Positions 1-6,009 of a stretch of DNA of 6,292 bases are shown in pieces (position 1 is the stretch's first letter; each line of letters opens with the position of its first letter). Below the pieces are notes generated by a model. It was not told the origin of the DNA. It saw only the letters and a program-made list of their open reading frames with translations, and did not search any database. A program made the translations under genes and the position numbers. Location of the stretch: positions 1 to 6,292 of the forward strand of contig JASFPJ010000204.1 of the NCBI GenBank assembly GCA_050116035.1, written 5' to 3'. The DNA is from SOIA01 sp050116035. GTDB taxonomy: Bacteria; Acidobacteriota; Aminicenantia; Aminicenantales; Aminicenantaceae.

Positions 1-13
1 CTGTAAATAACTG

Positions 14-122
14 TGTCATCACGAGCGATCGAAGAGAGCGTGGTGATCTCGACAGTGTTATTGTGAGCAAAGCGTGTCAATCTCATCCTTTCATGTCATT
101 GCGAGTGAAGCGCGGCAATCTC
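14..122 (+). repeat. Left array of three dispersed palindromic repeats
   Basis: Three plus-oriented copies lie at 14-50, 56-84 and 94-122. The best copy (94-122) starts TGTCATTGCGAG and ends GCGGCAATCTC, with arms ATTGC and GCAAT. The first copy is a longer variant whose arms are ATCAC and GTGAT. Copies two and three start 38 bp apart, and the linker (ATCCTTTCA) matches the linker in the array at 3799-3903. This is the widespread non-coding 'TCATTGCGAG...GGCAATCTC' type of bacterial repeat, which often produces spurious ORFs. It lies just downstream of the stop of the minus-strand DUF5107 gene. Whether it is a MITE-like mobile remnant or a REP-like element cannot be decided here. Confidence 0.85.
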
Positions 123-187
123 TTACCGAAAGAAAATGCGAGATATGCTCAGGAGGCTAACAATCCGAGAGAAAAAAAATAAACATA

Positions 188-3100
188 TCACCGGACTTGT
201 CTTACTTCTCTATATCTATCCAGCCAGGCGAGTTGCTGTTTGGCCCAAAGATGGTTGATGTTCATTTCAAGGGACTTCCTGAACTGAGCCCGGGCTTCTT
301 CTTTATCTCCTCTCCCCAGATAACCAAGTCCCAGAAGATAATGAGCCTGGGCTCTGCGGCGCATCGCAGATTGCCTTTCTCCGAATTTGGCAAAGAAATC
401 CATAGAAGTGGCGGCTTGGAGTCTCTGTTTTCCGAAATCAATCAATTCCTTAAAAATCTGGTTGGCATTTTCATCCTGGCCCAGTCTTCGAAAAGCCAGC
501 CCTTGATAATAAGACATTTCTGACACCCCATACGGCATCGCCACCAAATCTTCATAATATTCTTTGGCTTTCTCTTCGTCGTCCATCGCCTCGTAAACTG
601 AACCGATAAAAAAGTAGACCTGCGCCGCTCTTCCTCCACTGTAAGGCCTCCCGACTTCCAGATTCTTCGGATACTCGAGAGAAGCTGTGAATGATTCAAG
701 CGCCTCTTTGAAGCGGCTGGCCGTGAAGTGCTCATGGCCCTTCAACAGATGCGCGTCCACATACACATTATGAATCCGGCCTCCCCCTTCCCAGACATGA
801 AAATGATGGGTCGCCAACAAATCTATTGCCTTATCATACTCTCCCAGTTGAACGAGAAGCATGATTTCACGCGAAAGCGCATCATCCCGCTTGAGCACAG
901 TCTCATGATTTCTTTCTAAAAGTGAGAGCCTTTTCTCGGGAGAAACTCCGCCCGCTTCATACAGAAGGTCCAGTTCATACAGGTATCTGGCATCTTTGCT
1001 GTTGCAGGATACAGCCTTTTCCATGCTGGCAACAGCTTCAGAGACATTGTTTTTCACACGGGCATAGGCCAATCCAAGGTTTCTGTGGACTACCGGGAAA
1101 GCCTCATCCAGACTCCTCGACTTCTCCCACTCCTCAATGGCTGCCTCAGGCTGAAGGTCGTACAGAAGATTACCTAAATAATATGGGGCGCGGGCATCTT
1201 TTGGATTAATCTCTTGTGCTCGTCGGAGAACCTCGATTGACTCCAGGCGGAAGGGAAAACAATAATCCGCAGGCATCCGGGAAGCACGCTGGTAACATTC
1301 CAATGCCTTTTTCTTGTCGCCTTTTTTCTCAAGATAATGCCCCAGATAATAGTGCAGCATCGAATAATCAGACGATCTTCCTCCCTCTTCCTCAACGAAG
1401 CGAGAAAGCACCTCTACTGCCTCATCCACAAATCCACAGTTCCCATAATCCACAGCCAGTTCGAGATAAGACTGGGCGGCATCCCGCATCTTGATATCCA
1501 GAGAATCTTGGGCCTCCTGTGCTTGTTTTGTGTTTCCTGATATGGACTTTATCAGATAGAGTTCGTTCCCAGCCCAGAAATCCAAGGGATCGAAATCCAA
1601 GACCTTTTGCGCAGTTTTTTCTGCCTCTTGAGGTTTATTTAGCTTTCTCAGCAGACCCGCCTTGAAATTCAATGCTTTTGTGTTCAACGCATTCAGACAG
1701 AGCGAACGATTTAAAAATTCCAGAGCCTTTGAATAATTCTCTCTCTGACTTATCAGTTCTGCCAGGGAGTAATAGCTGGCTGCTCCCCAGGCTTGACTCC
1801 ATGCAGCCTTGGTAAAGGCATCAAAGGCGTCATCCGTCTTCCCCAATGCTCGAAGCACCACTCCCAAATAATAAAAAGCCTCCCCATCTTTCGGGCTCGT
1901 GTAGTCTTTCGTGATTCGTCGGATGGCTCGGCTCAGTCTTTCCTCGGCTTCACTGAACATCCCTCTCTTCAAGTAAAGGATACCAAGAGCTGTGTTGACT
2001 CTGGAATCTCCGGGGTCTCTTCTCAATGCCTCCTCGTAGTAAGGATAAGGCTCAAACGCCGGATTATGGAACTGCTCCAGCCGCAATCCCGTGAGATAGA
2101 GTTCCTCGACTGACTCTATTTTCTCCGGTGGAGGGGGAGGTTTCACAGGTTCAGGCATGGATGCGCCCTCCTTTTTTTGAGGACGATAGCTAACCAGAGT
2201 CTCATTCGCAGAAGAAACCAAACTAGCCTGAAGGTCCTCTTCTTTTAATCCTCGGGGTAGTTCTACTTCCTCCCAGAATGCGTTTCGTGGCGATATATTG
2301 ATCTTTTTCTGAAAGATAATCTTATCCCCCGCTTCAAGAATAATCCGGGCGCCTTTGTGTTTGGCAGTCGTGGAGAATCCCAACTGAACAGTATTCTCTG
2401 GAGTGACTTCCATGTTCACAGACGCCTGGCAGTTCGCGTTTTTAACGCCTCTGATCTTCTTAATCGGATACCAGTACTGTTTAAACATTCTCACTTCATA
2501 CGGCTGAAGCCAGCTGTAATCGGGCTGGTTATCCGAATAGGCTCCGACCATGAGCTCAATATACGGGCCATCGGTCTCTGTTAACATCGTCTCCCACATC
2601 TGACCTCTCTCGCCAGTGCCCCAGGTCCAGAACTTTTTCCCGGGAACGATGTGATGGTCAGCCACATGAACAACTCCCGCTTCTTCTCCATGGTCGTATC
2701 CAGCCAGAAAATCCTCCTCATAGTTCCAGGCGAAAAAAGAAGTGGGCCGAGGATGGTTCTTCCACCAGCTCACATCCACGCCACTCGTGTAATCCATTCG
2801 GTTGAACACTTCCTGAGATATCGGCCAGCGAGAGAACTGGTTTTTGCCGTGAAAGGTGGCGAATTCAGTCGATGGGGGAAAGATGATCTGATAGTCCGCA
2901 TTTGTATGGACAGCCACGTTTGCCCAGCATAAAAAGGAATGCGCGAAAGGAGTCCGGTTGAAAAGCTTGATCGTGGCTTCCAGAACAGAGCTATCCGGAT
3001 ATAGGGTTAATCCAATCACCCATTTCATCCGGTGGCGAATCTCGATCTCCCCAATCCAGATAGTCTTGCTCCCATCCGGATTTTCTGTGAGAGTGTAATC

Positions 3101-3577
3101 CACAGGCATAAACCCGGTCGCCCGGTGATGATGGGGAAAATTCCATTCCACTCCTCCTGAAATCCAGGCTCCGAGCATCCCGATAAGTGCGGGTTTGATG
3201 ACATGCTGCCGGTAAAAGAAATCATAATTGTTGGTCTTATCCAGAGCCGAAAAGATGCGGCCTCCGATCTCCGGCAGCACGCAAATCTGGACGTATTCGT
3301 TTTCCAGGTATACAGCTCTGTATGCCTTTTCCTCTCTGATGTCTGTCAGTTTATCGAGCATGGGATAGGGATAGACGGCTCCCTTCGCCCCCTGGTAGGC
3401 TCTCCCCGTATAAAAAATTGGATTCAAATCAGGCCTTCCCACTCTATAAGTCGGGATGACCAATGGCTCCTCCCAGACTTTGACGGTCTGTTCGGCATAA
3501 ACAGGAATAAACACCAGGAAAAGAAAGGTCAAAACCGGGATGAAAAGAAGGATCAGGGAATTTCTTTTTCTGAACAT
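188..3577 (-). CDS. Secreted DUF5107-like (galactose-mutarotase-like) protein with C-terminal TPR repeats
   Basis: The 1129-residue protein starts at an ATG preceded by GGAGGAGG (3584-3591) with 6 nt spacing. Residues 1-28 are a signal peptide: basic MFRKR, a long hydrophobic core, then VYA|EQ. Residues of about 38-378 match the DUF5107 pattern as I know it: LPEIGGRIF (101-109), GGVEWNFPHHHR (141-152), ADHH (306-309), FWTWGTGERGQMWE (316-329) and GPYIELMVGAYSDNQ (337-351). The fold is related to galactose mutarotase and carbohydrate-active enzymes, so E144, H149-H151, D307-H309 and E341 are candidate sugar-site residues (inference). A small beta region (about 380-465) and a proline-rich linker (473-484) follow. 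TPR-type helices run from about 490 to 1125, with clear units at 527-550, 567-592, 741-766, 986-1012 and 1076-1105. HHFHVWEGG (924-932) is not TPR-like. The likely location is periplasm or cell surface, and the likely role is carbohydrate binding or processing; the reaction is unknown. The reading frame is intact and no partner gene is adjacent. Confidence 0.93.
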   Translation of the reverse strand: MFRKRNSLILLFIPVLTFLFLVFIPVYAEQTVKVWEEPLVIPTYRVGRPDLNPIFYTGRAYQGAKGAVYPYPMLDKLTDIREEKAYRAVYLENEYVQICVLPEIGGRIFSALDKTNNYDFFYRQHVIKPALIGMLGAWISGGVEWNFPHHHRATGFMPVDYTLTENPDGSKTIWIGEIEIRHRMKWVIGLTLYPDSSVLEATIKLFNRTPFAHSFLCWANVAVHTNADYQIIFPPSTEFATFHGKNQFSRWPISQEVFNRMDYTSGVDVSWWKNHPRPTSFFAWNYEEDFLAGYDHGEEAGVVHVADHHIVPGKKFWTWGTGERGQMWETMLTETDGPYIELMVGAYSDNQPDYSWLQPYEVRMFKQYWYPIKKIRGVKNANCQASVNMEVTPENTVQLGFSTTAKHKGARIILEAGDKIIFQKKINISPRNAFWEEVELPRGLKEEDLQASLVSSANETLVSYRPQKKEGASMPEPVKPPPPPEKIESVEELYLTGLRLEQFHNPAFEPYPYYEEALRRDPGDSRVNTALGILYLKRGMFSEAEERLSRAIRRITKDYTSPKDGEAFYYLGVVLRALGKTDDAFDAFTKAAWSQAWGAASYYSLAELISQRENYSKALEFLNRSLCLNALNTKALNFKAGLLRKLNKPQEAEKTAQKVLDFDPLDFWAGNELYLIKSISGNTKQAQEAQDSLDIKMRDAAQSYLELAVDYGNCGFVDEAVEVLSRFVEEEGGRSSDYSMLHYYLGHYLEKKGDKKKALECYQRASRMPADYCFPFRLESIEVLRRAQEINPKDARAPYYLGNLLYDLQPEAAIEEWEKSRSLDEAFPVVHRNLGLAYARVKNNVSEAVASMEKAVSCNSKDARYLYELDLLYEAGGVSPEKRLSLLERNHETVLKRDDALSREIMLLVQLGEYDKAIDLLATHHFHVWEGGGRIHNVYVDAHLLKGHEHFTASRFKEALESFTASLEYPKNLEVGRPYSGGRAAQVYFFIGSVYEAMDDEEKAKEYYEDLVAMPYGVSEMSYYQGLAFRRLGQDENANQIFKELIDFGKQRLQAATSMDFFAKFGERQSAMRRRAQAHYLLGLGYLGRGDKEEARAQFRKSLEMNINHLWAKQQLAWLDRYREVRQVR

Positions 3578-3661
3578 TTCAATCCTCCTCCATATATGTC
3601 ATTTCTGATTGGCCTGATTTATTTATATATTATTATTGGAAATAGAACCATCAACTTCTAT

Positions 3662-3752
3662 TGTCATTGCGAGCGAAGCATGGCAATCCCCTCTGGAAAA
3701 AACGCATTTGTTTATATGAGATTGCCATGTTACTTCGTTCCTCGCAATGACA
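3662..3752. repeat. Inverted pair of palindromic repeats forming a long bulged hairpin
   Basis: A plus-oriented short-form copy (3662-3690) faces a minus-oriented long-form copy (3718-3752). Three blocks pair perfectly: 3662-3673 with 3741-3752 (12 bp, TGTCATTGCGAG), 3674-3678 with 3733-3737 (CGAAG/CTTCG), and 3679-3688 with 3720-3729 (10 bp, CATGGCAATC). Only TTA (3730-3732) and TTC (3738-3740) are unpaired, giving 27 pairs around a 31-nt loop. It sits about 85 bp upstream of the DUF5107 start, just beyond where that gene's promoter should be. It could block read-through or antisense transcription, or be a mobile-element remnant. Confidence 0.85.
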
Positions 3753-3759
3753 CCATAAT

Positions 3760-3788
3760 GAGATTGCTTCACTCTGTTCGCAATGACA
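3760..3788 (-). repeat. Single minus-oriented copy of the palindromic repeat
   Basis: Read on the minus strand, the copy starts TGTCATTGCGAA and ends GAAGCAATCTC. The arms ATTGC/GCAAT are intact while the centre (CAGAGTGAA) has diverged. It lies between the hairpin pair at 3662-3752 and the tandem run at 3799-3903. Confidence 0.8.
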
Positions 3789-3798
3789 TTTTGTACTG

Positions 3799-3903
3799 TG
3801 TCATTGCGAGCGTAGCGCGGCAATTTAATCCTTTCGTGTCATTGCGAGCGAAGCGCGACAATTTAATCCCTTCGTGTCATTGCGAGCGAAGCGCGGCAAT
3901 CTC
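3799..3903 (+). repeat. Tandem run of three 38-bp palindromic-repeat units
   Basis: Copies start at 3799, 3837 and 3875, exactly 38 bp apart. Each begins TGTCATTGCGAGCG and continues to a GGCAAT or GACAAT arm. The linker is TTTAATCC(T/C)TTCG in the first two, and the last ends CAATCTC. The core holds GCGAAGC in the second and third copies, a sequence known to form a very stable DNA mini-hairpin. Translation of this region gives the familiar spurious CHCERS-type peptides, which should not be annotated. There are no unique spacers, so it is not CRISPR. Confidence 0.85.
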
Positions 3904-4163
3904 CTAAGAGAAAATCCTTCCGCATGCCTCCTCATTTTACAGTTTTTGCATGGACTTCATCAAACACTGACTCTCATCATGATCTCGCTGAAGAGACAAC
4001 TCAGCCTCAGCTCTTGCTAGAATTTTCTTTTATACTGAGCAGAAAAGGCAAACGCAATTTTTTATATTTATAAACGAACCTTTCGCAAATGAAATCCGTA
4101 TTATAGAATGAATGGTTGTGTACTGTTTTTTGGAAGAAAAACGAGTTCATGAAAAAAAACTAC

Positions 4164-4169
4164 AGGAGG
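4164..4169 (+). promoter_or_regulatory. Shine-Dalgarno AGGAGG that sets the DUF4097 start
   Basis: A perfect AGGAGG, extended by GG, lies 9 nt before the ATG at 4179. The in-frame alternatives, TTG at 4116 and ATG at 4149, have no comparable site. They would also add a hydrophilic stretch in front of the MAKFSRK signal peptide. This supports 4179 as the start. Confidence 0.85.
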
Positions 4170-4178
4170 GGTAACACA

Positions 4179-5192
4179 ATGGCAAAATTTTCCCGAAAAA
4201 TCTTATTTACATTCGTTTTTATCGCTACTTTCACCTTAACCTCCACGGCTTGTCTCTACGGAATTGCTGAAGACAGCATCGAAAAATCATTCCAGGTCAG
4301 GCCAGGAGGACAGCTGATTCTGGATACAGACCTGGGTTCTATCGAAATCAACACTAGAAATACAAATACCCTGAAAGTCGAGGTCATTCGAGAAATCAGA
4401 AGCGCAAGCTCCAGAAGAGCAAAAGAAATCCTGGAGGATTTCGACATAAGCTTTCGCCAGGATGGAAACACAGTCTATGTCACCGGAGAATACAAACGGA
4501 GTGGATTGAGAAGATTATTGGGCAATATCGGTAAATATGTCCGTTTCCATTTTGATGTTTCTCTTCCCCAGGAATTCAATGTTGACCTGAAAACAAGTGG
4601 TGGAAAAATATCTGTTGATGACCTGAAAGGAGAAGTCCGAAGCAAAACATCCGGAGGCAGCTTGAGTTTCGACCGTATCGAGGGCCCAGTCTGGGGAAGA
4701 ACTTCCGGCGGCAGTATAAAGCTCTTGAGCTGCGAAGGGACCGCAGACATTAAAACCTCCGGTGGAAGCATCACGATCGGAGAGGTCACTGGAGATGTAG
4801 TGGCTTCTACATCCGGAGGGAGTATTAAAGTTGGAGAGGTAACGGGCGATGTCGATGTCCATACTTCTGGTGGCGGCATCTCTGTCAAAGAAGTTAGAGG
4901 AGCGGTCAAAGCGAAGTCATCTGGAGGAAGTGTCTCGGCCTATATTTCCACCCAGCCCAGATCGGACTGCAGCCTGTCGACTTCCGGCGGTTCTGTCACC
5001 GTCTATCTGGCTGATGGCATTGGAGTGAATGTGAATGCCAGGACAAGCGGCGGCCGGGTCTACACCGACTTTCCAGTCACGATAAAGGGAGAGATAAGCA
5101 AAAGGTCATTGAACGCAAAAATAAACGATGGCGGACCGGAATTGTATCTGTACACCTCTGGAGGAAGCATCTACATAAAAGAAGCGGATTAG
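4179..5192 (+). CDS. Exported DUF4097-family beta-repeat protein (putative adhesin-like)
   Basis: The protein has 337 residues from the ATG backed by AGGAGG. Residues 1-30 form a signal peptide: basic MAKFSRK, a hydrophobic core, and plausible cleavage after GIA (30). C25 follows STA, a poor lipobox, so lipidation is doubtful. Residues of about 31-135 are the usual N-terminal part of DUF4097 proteins (FQVRPGGQLILDTDLGSIEI; later VRFHFDVSLPQEFNVDL). Ten [TS]SGG motifs follow at residues 139, 157, 175, 193, 211, 229, 247, 268, 289 and 326. The first seven are exactly 18 apart, as expected for a beta-solenoid with one coil per repeat. The protein ends 12 residues into the last motif, with no anchor or sorting signal. 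DUF4097 is annotated as a putative adhesin, but its molecular function is unknown. It stands alone, divergent from the DUF5107 gene and convergent with the 81-residue gene. No anti-sigma, PspC-like or sensor gene is nearby. Confidence 0.92.
   Translation: MAKFSRKILFTFVFIATFTLTSTACLYGIAEDSIEKSFQVRPGGQLILDTDLGSIEINTRNTNTLKVEVIREIRSASSRRAKEILEDFDISFRQDGNTVYVTGEYKRSGLRRLLGNIGKYVRFHFDVSLPQEFNVDLKTSGGKISVDDLKGEVRSKTSGGSLSFDRIEGPVWGRTSGGSIKLLSCEGTADIKTSGGSITIGEVTGDVVASTSGGSIKVGEVTGDVDVHTSGGGISVKEVRGAVKAKSSGGSVSAYISTQPRSDCSLSTSGGSVTVYLADGIGVNVNARTSGGRVYTDFPVTIKGEISKRSLNAKINDGGPELYLYTSGGSIYIKEAD
4593..5165 (+). repeat. Internal coding repeat: ten [TS]SGG rungs, 54-bp period
   Basis: Motif codons start at 4593, 4647, 4701, 4755, 4809, 4863 and 4917 (54 bp apart), then at 4980, 5043 and 5154. 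The most similar neighbours share GEVTGDV before the next rung (residues 201-207 and 219-225). All ten four-codon strings encoding [TS]SGG differ from each other. The protein repeat is therefore old and maintained by selection on the protein, not a recent DNA expansion. A run of antisense open frame here is only a by-product of the periodic sequence. Confidence 0.9.
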
Positions 5193-5411
5193 ACTTCTTT
5201 CCGATTCTTTGGACCTTCCCCATCAGATTTTCAGGTGAAGTGACCTCTCCTGAGAGAATACAATTCAAAGTTTTCTAAAAGAAGTGAGTCGATATTAAGG
5301 TGGGATTTTAAAAATTAAAGGGGATTTCAAAAAAAAATGATTGAAGATAGATAGGATTGGCTTCTGACCGAGCTAAAGCTTTGAGTTCAACTTTTTTCCC
5401 TGATTTTAAAA

Positions 5412-5657
5412 TTATCTTCTAATCCAGCCACCAATTTCTTCCAGCTTTCCGAATTTGTTCTTACAGATGAACTTTGTCGGTCTTCCTTCTTCTCCTTCTT
5501 CTTGCTCATAAATAATGACTTTGCTAAGCAGTCCCTTCTCCAGCAAATATTCTTTTGCCTTCATGCTTGCTTCTTCGAGGGAATATGTGTGGTCATCATA
5601 AAGGACGGGAAAATCGGCTACTTCGTTGAAACCTCTGATGAAAAATTTCCTGTCCAT
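5412..5657 (-). CDS. Small cytoplasmic protein of unknown function (81 aa)
   Basis: The ATG is preceded by AGGAGG (5663-5668 on the opposite strand) with 5 nt spacing, strong support for a real gene. The protein has no signal peptide or membrane segment, and a single cysteine (C65). Predicted layout by eye: an N-terminal strand (KFFIRGF, 4-10), a tyrosine/aspartate-rich turn (VLYDDHTY, 18-25), a helix (SLEEASMKAKEYLLEKG, 26-42), a strand (KVIIYEQ, 46-52), an acidic loop (EEGEEG, 53-58), and a last strand pair ending in GGWIRR. This resembles a compact alpha/beta fold. I do not recognise the family. It converges on the DUF4097 gene, leaving 219 bp without a convincing terminator. Its likely promoter is far upstream (5857-5884), giving a leader of about 190 nt. 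Confidence 0.75.
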   Translation of the reverse strand: MDRKFFIRGFNEVADFPVLYDDHTYSLEEASMKAKEYLLEKGLLSKVIIYEQEEGEEGRPTKFICKNKFGKLEEIGGWIRR

Positions 5658-5856
5658 CCTTGCCTCCTCTACCTATTTCAGCAACCCGGGCTTTCCTTTC
5701 ACCCATAAAATTAGTCGGTCTCGCTCCACTAAAATTGAGTTTTAATTCTTCTTCAAATAAGTTTCCATCCTTTTTTTTAAATCTTCCTTTCTGTATCTAA
5801 ATAATTATGAATAACTTGTGAAGATAATAGGAAAAATGCTGTTTTTTTTAACCTGG

Positions 5857-5884
5857 ATTATATACGAATCGAGGCTGCTGTAGA
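5857..5884 (-). promoter_or_regulatory. Candidate sigma70-type promoter for the 81-residue gene
   Basis: On the minus strand a perfect -10 TATAAT (5857-5862) lies 16 bp from TCTACA (5879-5884), a 4/6 match to the -35 consensus TTGACA. Transcription would start near 5850 and give a leader of about 190 nt before the ATG at 5657. The promoter borders the repeat copy beginning at 5885. The call rests on consensus matching alone, and the sigma-factor preference of this organism is not known. Confidence 0.4.
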
Positions 5885-5970
5885 CGGCATTGCGAAGAAC
5901 AAAGCGCATGTGGCACTCTCATGTCTGTAGCGAAACAGGATGAGATCGCCACGCTTTGCCCGCGATGACA
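5885..5970. repeat. Inverted pair of degenerate palindromic repeats (long hairpin)
   Basis: A degenerate plus-oriented long-form copy (5885-5920) faces a minus-oriented copy (5942-5970). Pairing: CAAAGCG 5900-5906 with CGCTTTG 5952-5958 (7 bp), and 5911-5922 with 5940-5951 (12 positions with one mismatch and one wobble). Four bases (5907-5910) are bulged and the loop is 17 nt. The minus copy has arms ATCGC/GCGAT in place of ATTGC/GCAAT, a paired change. It lies just downstream of the stop of the TPR gene and just upstream of the promoter candidate, so it may insulate the two transcripts. Confidence 0.75.
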
Positions 5971-6009
5971 ATCCTGATTTAACAAGGGATTATCAGATGA
6001 ATCAGAGAT

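Larger units (their letters stand above)
5658..6009. other. Intergenic region: leader of the 81-residue gene plus repeat pair
   Basis: These 352 bp contain no convincing gene. From left to right they hold the Shine-Dalgarno of the 81-residue gene, a small hairpin (TTAGT 5711-5715 with ACTAA 5728-5732, plus GG 5717-5718 with CC 5726-5727), an AT-rich stretch with homopolymer runs (5769-5850), a minus-strand promoter candidate, and the inverted repeat pair at 5885-5970. Short open frames on the minus strand here (under 40 codons) lack supporting ribosome-binding sites. Confidence 0.6.

Noticed and set aside
3627..3654. Promoter for the DUF5107 gene (TTGATG, 16 bp, TAATAT on the minus strand)
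   Set aside because: Both boxes match only 4 of 6 consensus bases in AT-rich sequence. The location is plausible but the motif is too weak to call.
3623..3823. Minus-strand open frame of 66 codons in the repeat region
   Set aside because: It is composed almost entirely of translated repeat copies (ARND, RVKQS, ARNEV strings) and has no independent support.
3799..3903. CRISPR array
   Set aside because: The 38-bp units repeat as a whole; there are no unique spacers, and the linkers are nearly identical.
3203..3907. Plus-strand open frame of 234 codons across the DUF5107 5' end and the repeat arrays
   Set aside because: It is antisense to the signal peptide and DUF5107 coding region, then reads through the palindromic repeats, giving the typical spurious CHCERS-type peptide. 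No ribosome-binding site or family match supports it.
4031..4104. Promoter for the DUF4097 gene (TATACT at 4031 or TATTAT at 4099)
   Set aside because: Each resembles a -10 box at 4-5 of 6 bases, but neither has a recognisable -35 at proper spacing.
4116..4178. Longer DUF4097 start at TTG 4116 or ATG 4149
   Set aside because: The AGGAGG at 4164-4169 is correctly placed only for ATG 4179, and that start puts a standard signal peptide at the N-terminus.
4239..4260. Lipoprotein signal (C25) in the DUF4097 protein
   Set aside because: The residues before C25 are STA with serine at -3, not the usual leucine; cleavage after GIA (residue 30) by signal peptidase I fits better.
4475..4909. Minus-strand open frame of 144 codons opposite the DUF4097 gene
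   Set aside because: It is the antisense shadow of the 54-bp coding repeat; the recurring PPEV/PPDV motif is simply the reverse reading of the TSGG codons.
5193..5411. Terminators between the convergent DUF4097 and 81-residue genes
   Set aside because: Short inverted repeats (for example CTCTC/GAGAG near 5252-5263 and AAAGCTTT near 5376) lack a stable GC stem followed directly by a T-run. The similar GATTTTAAAA strings at 5304 and 5402 are low-complexity.
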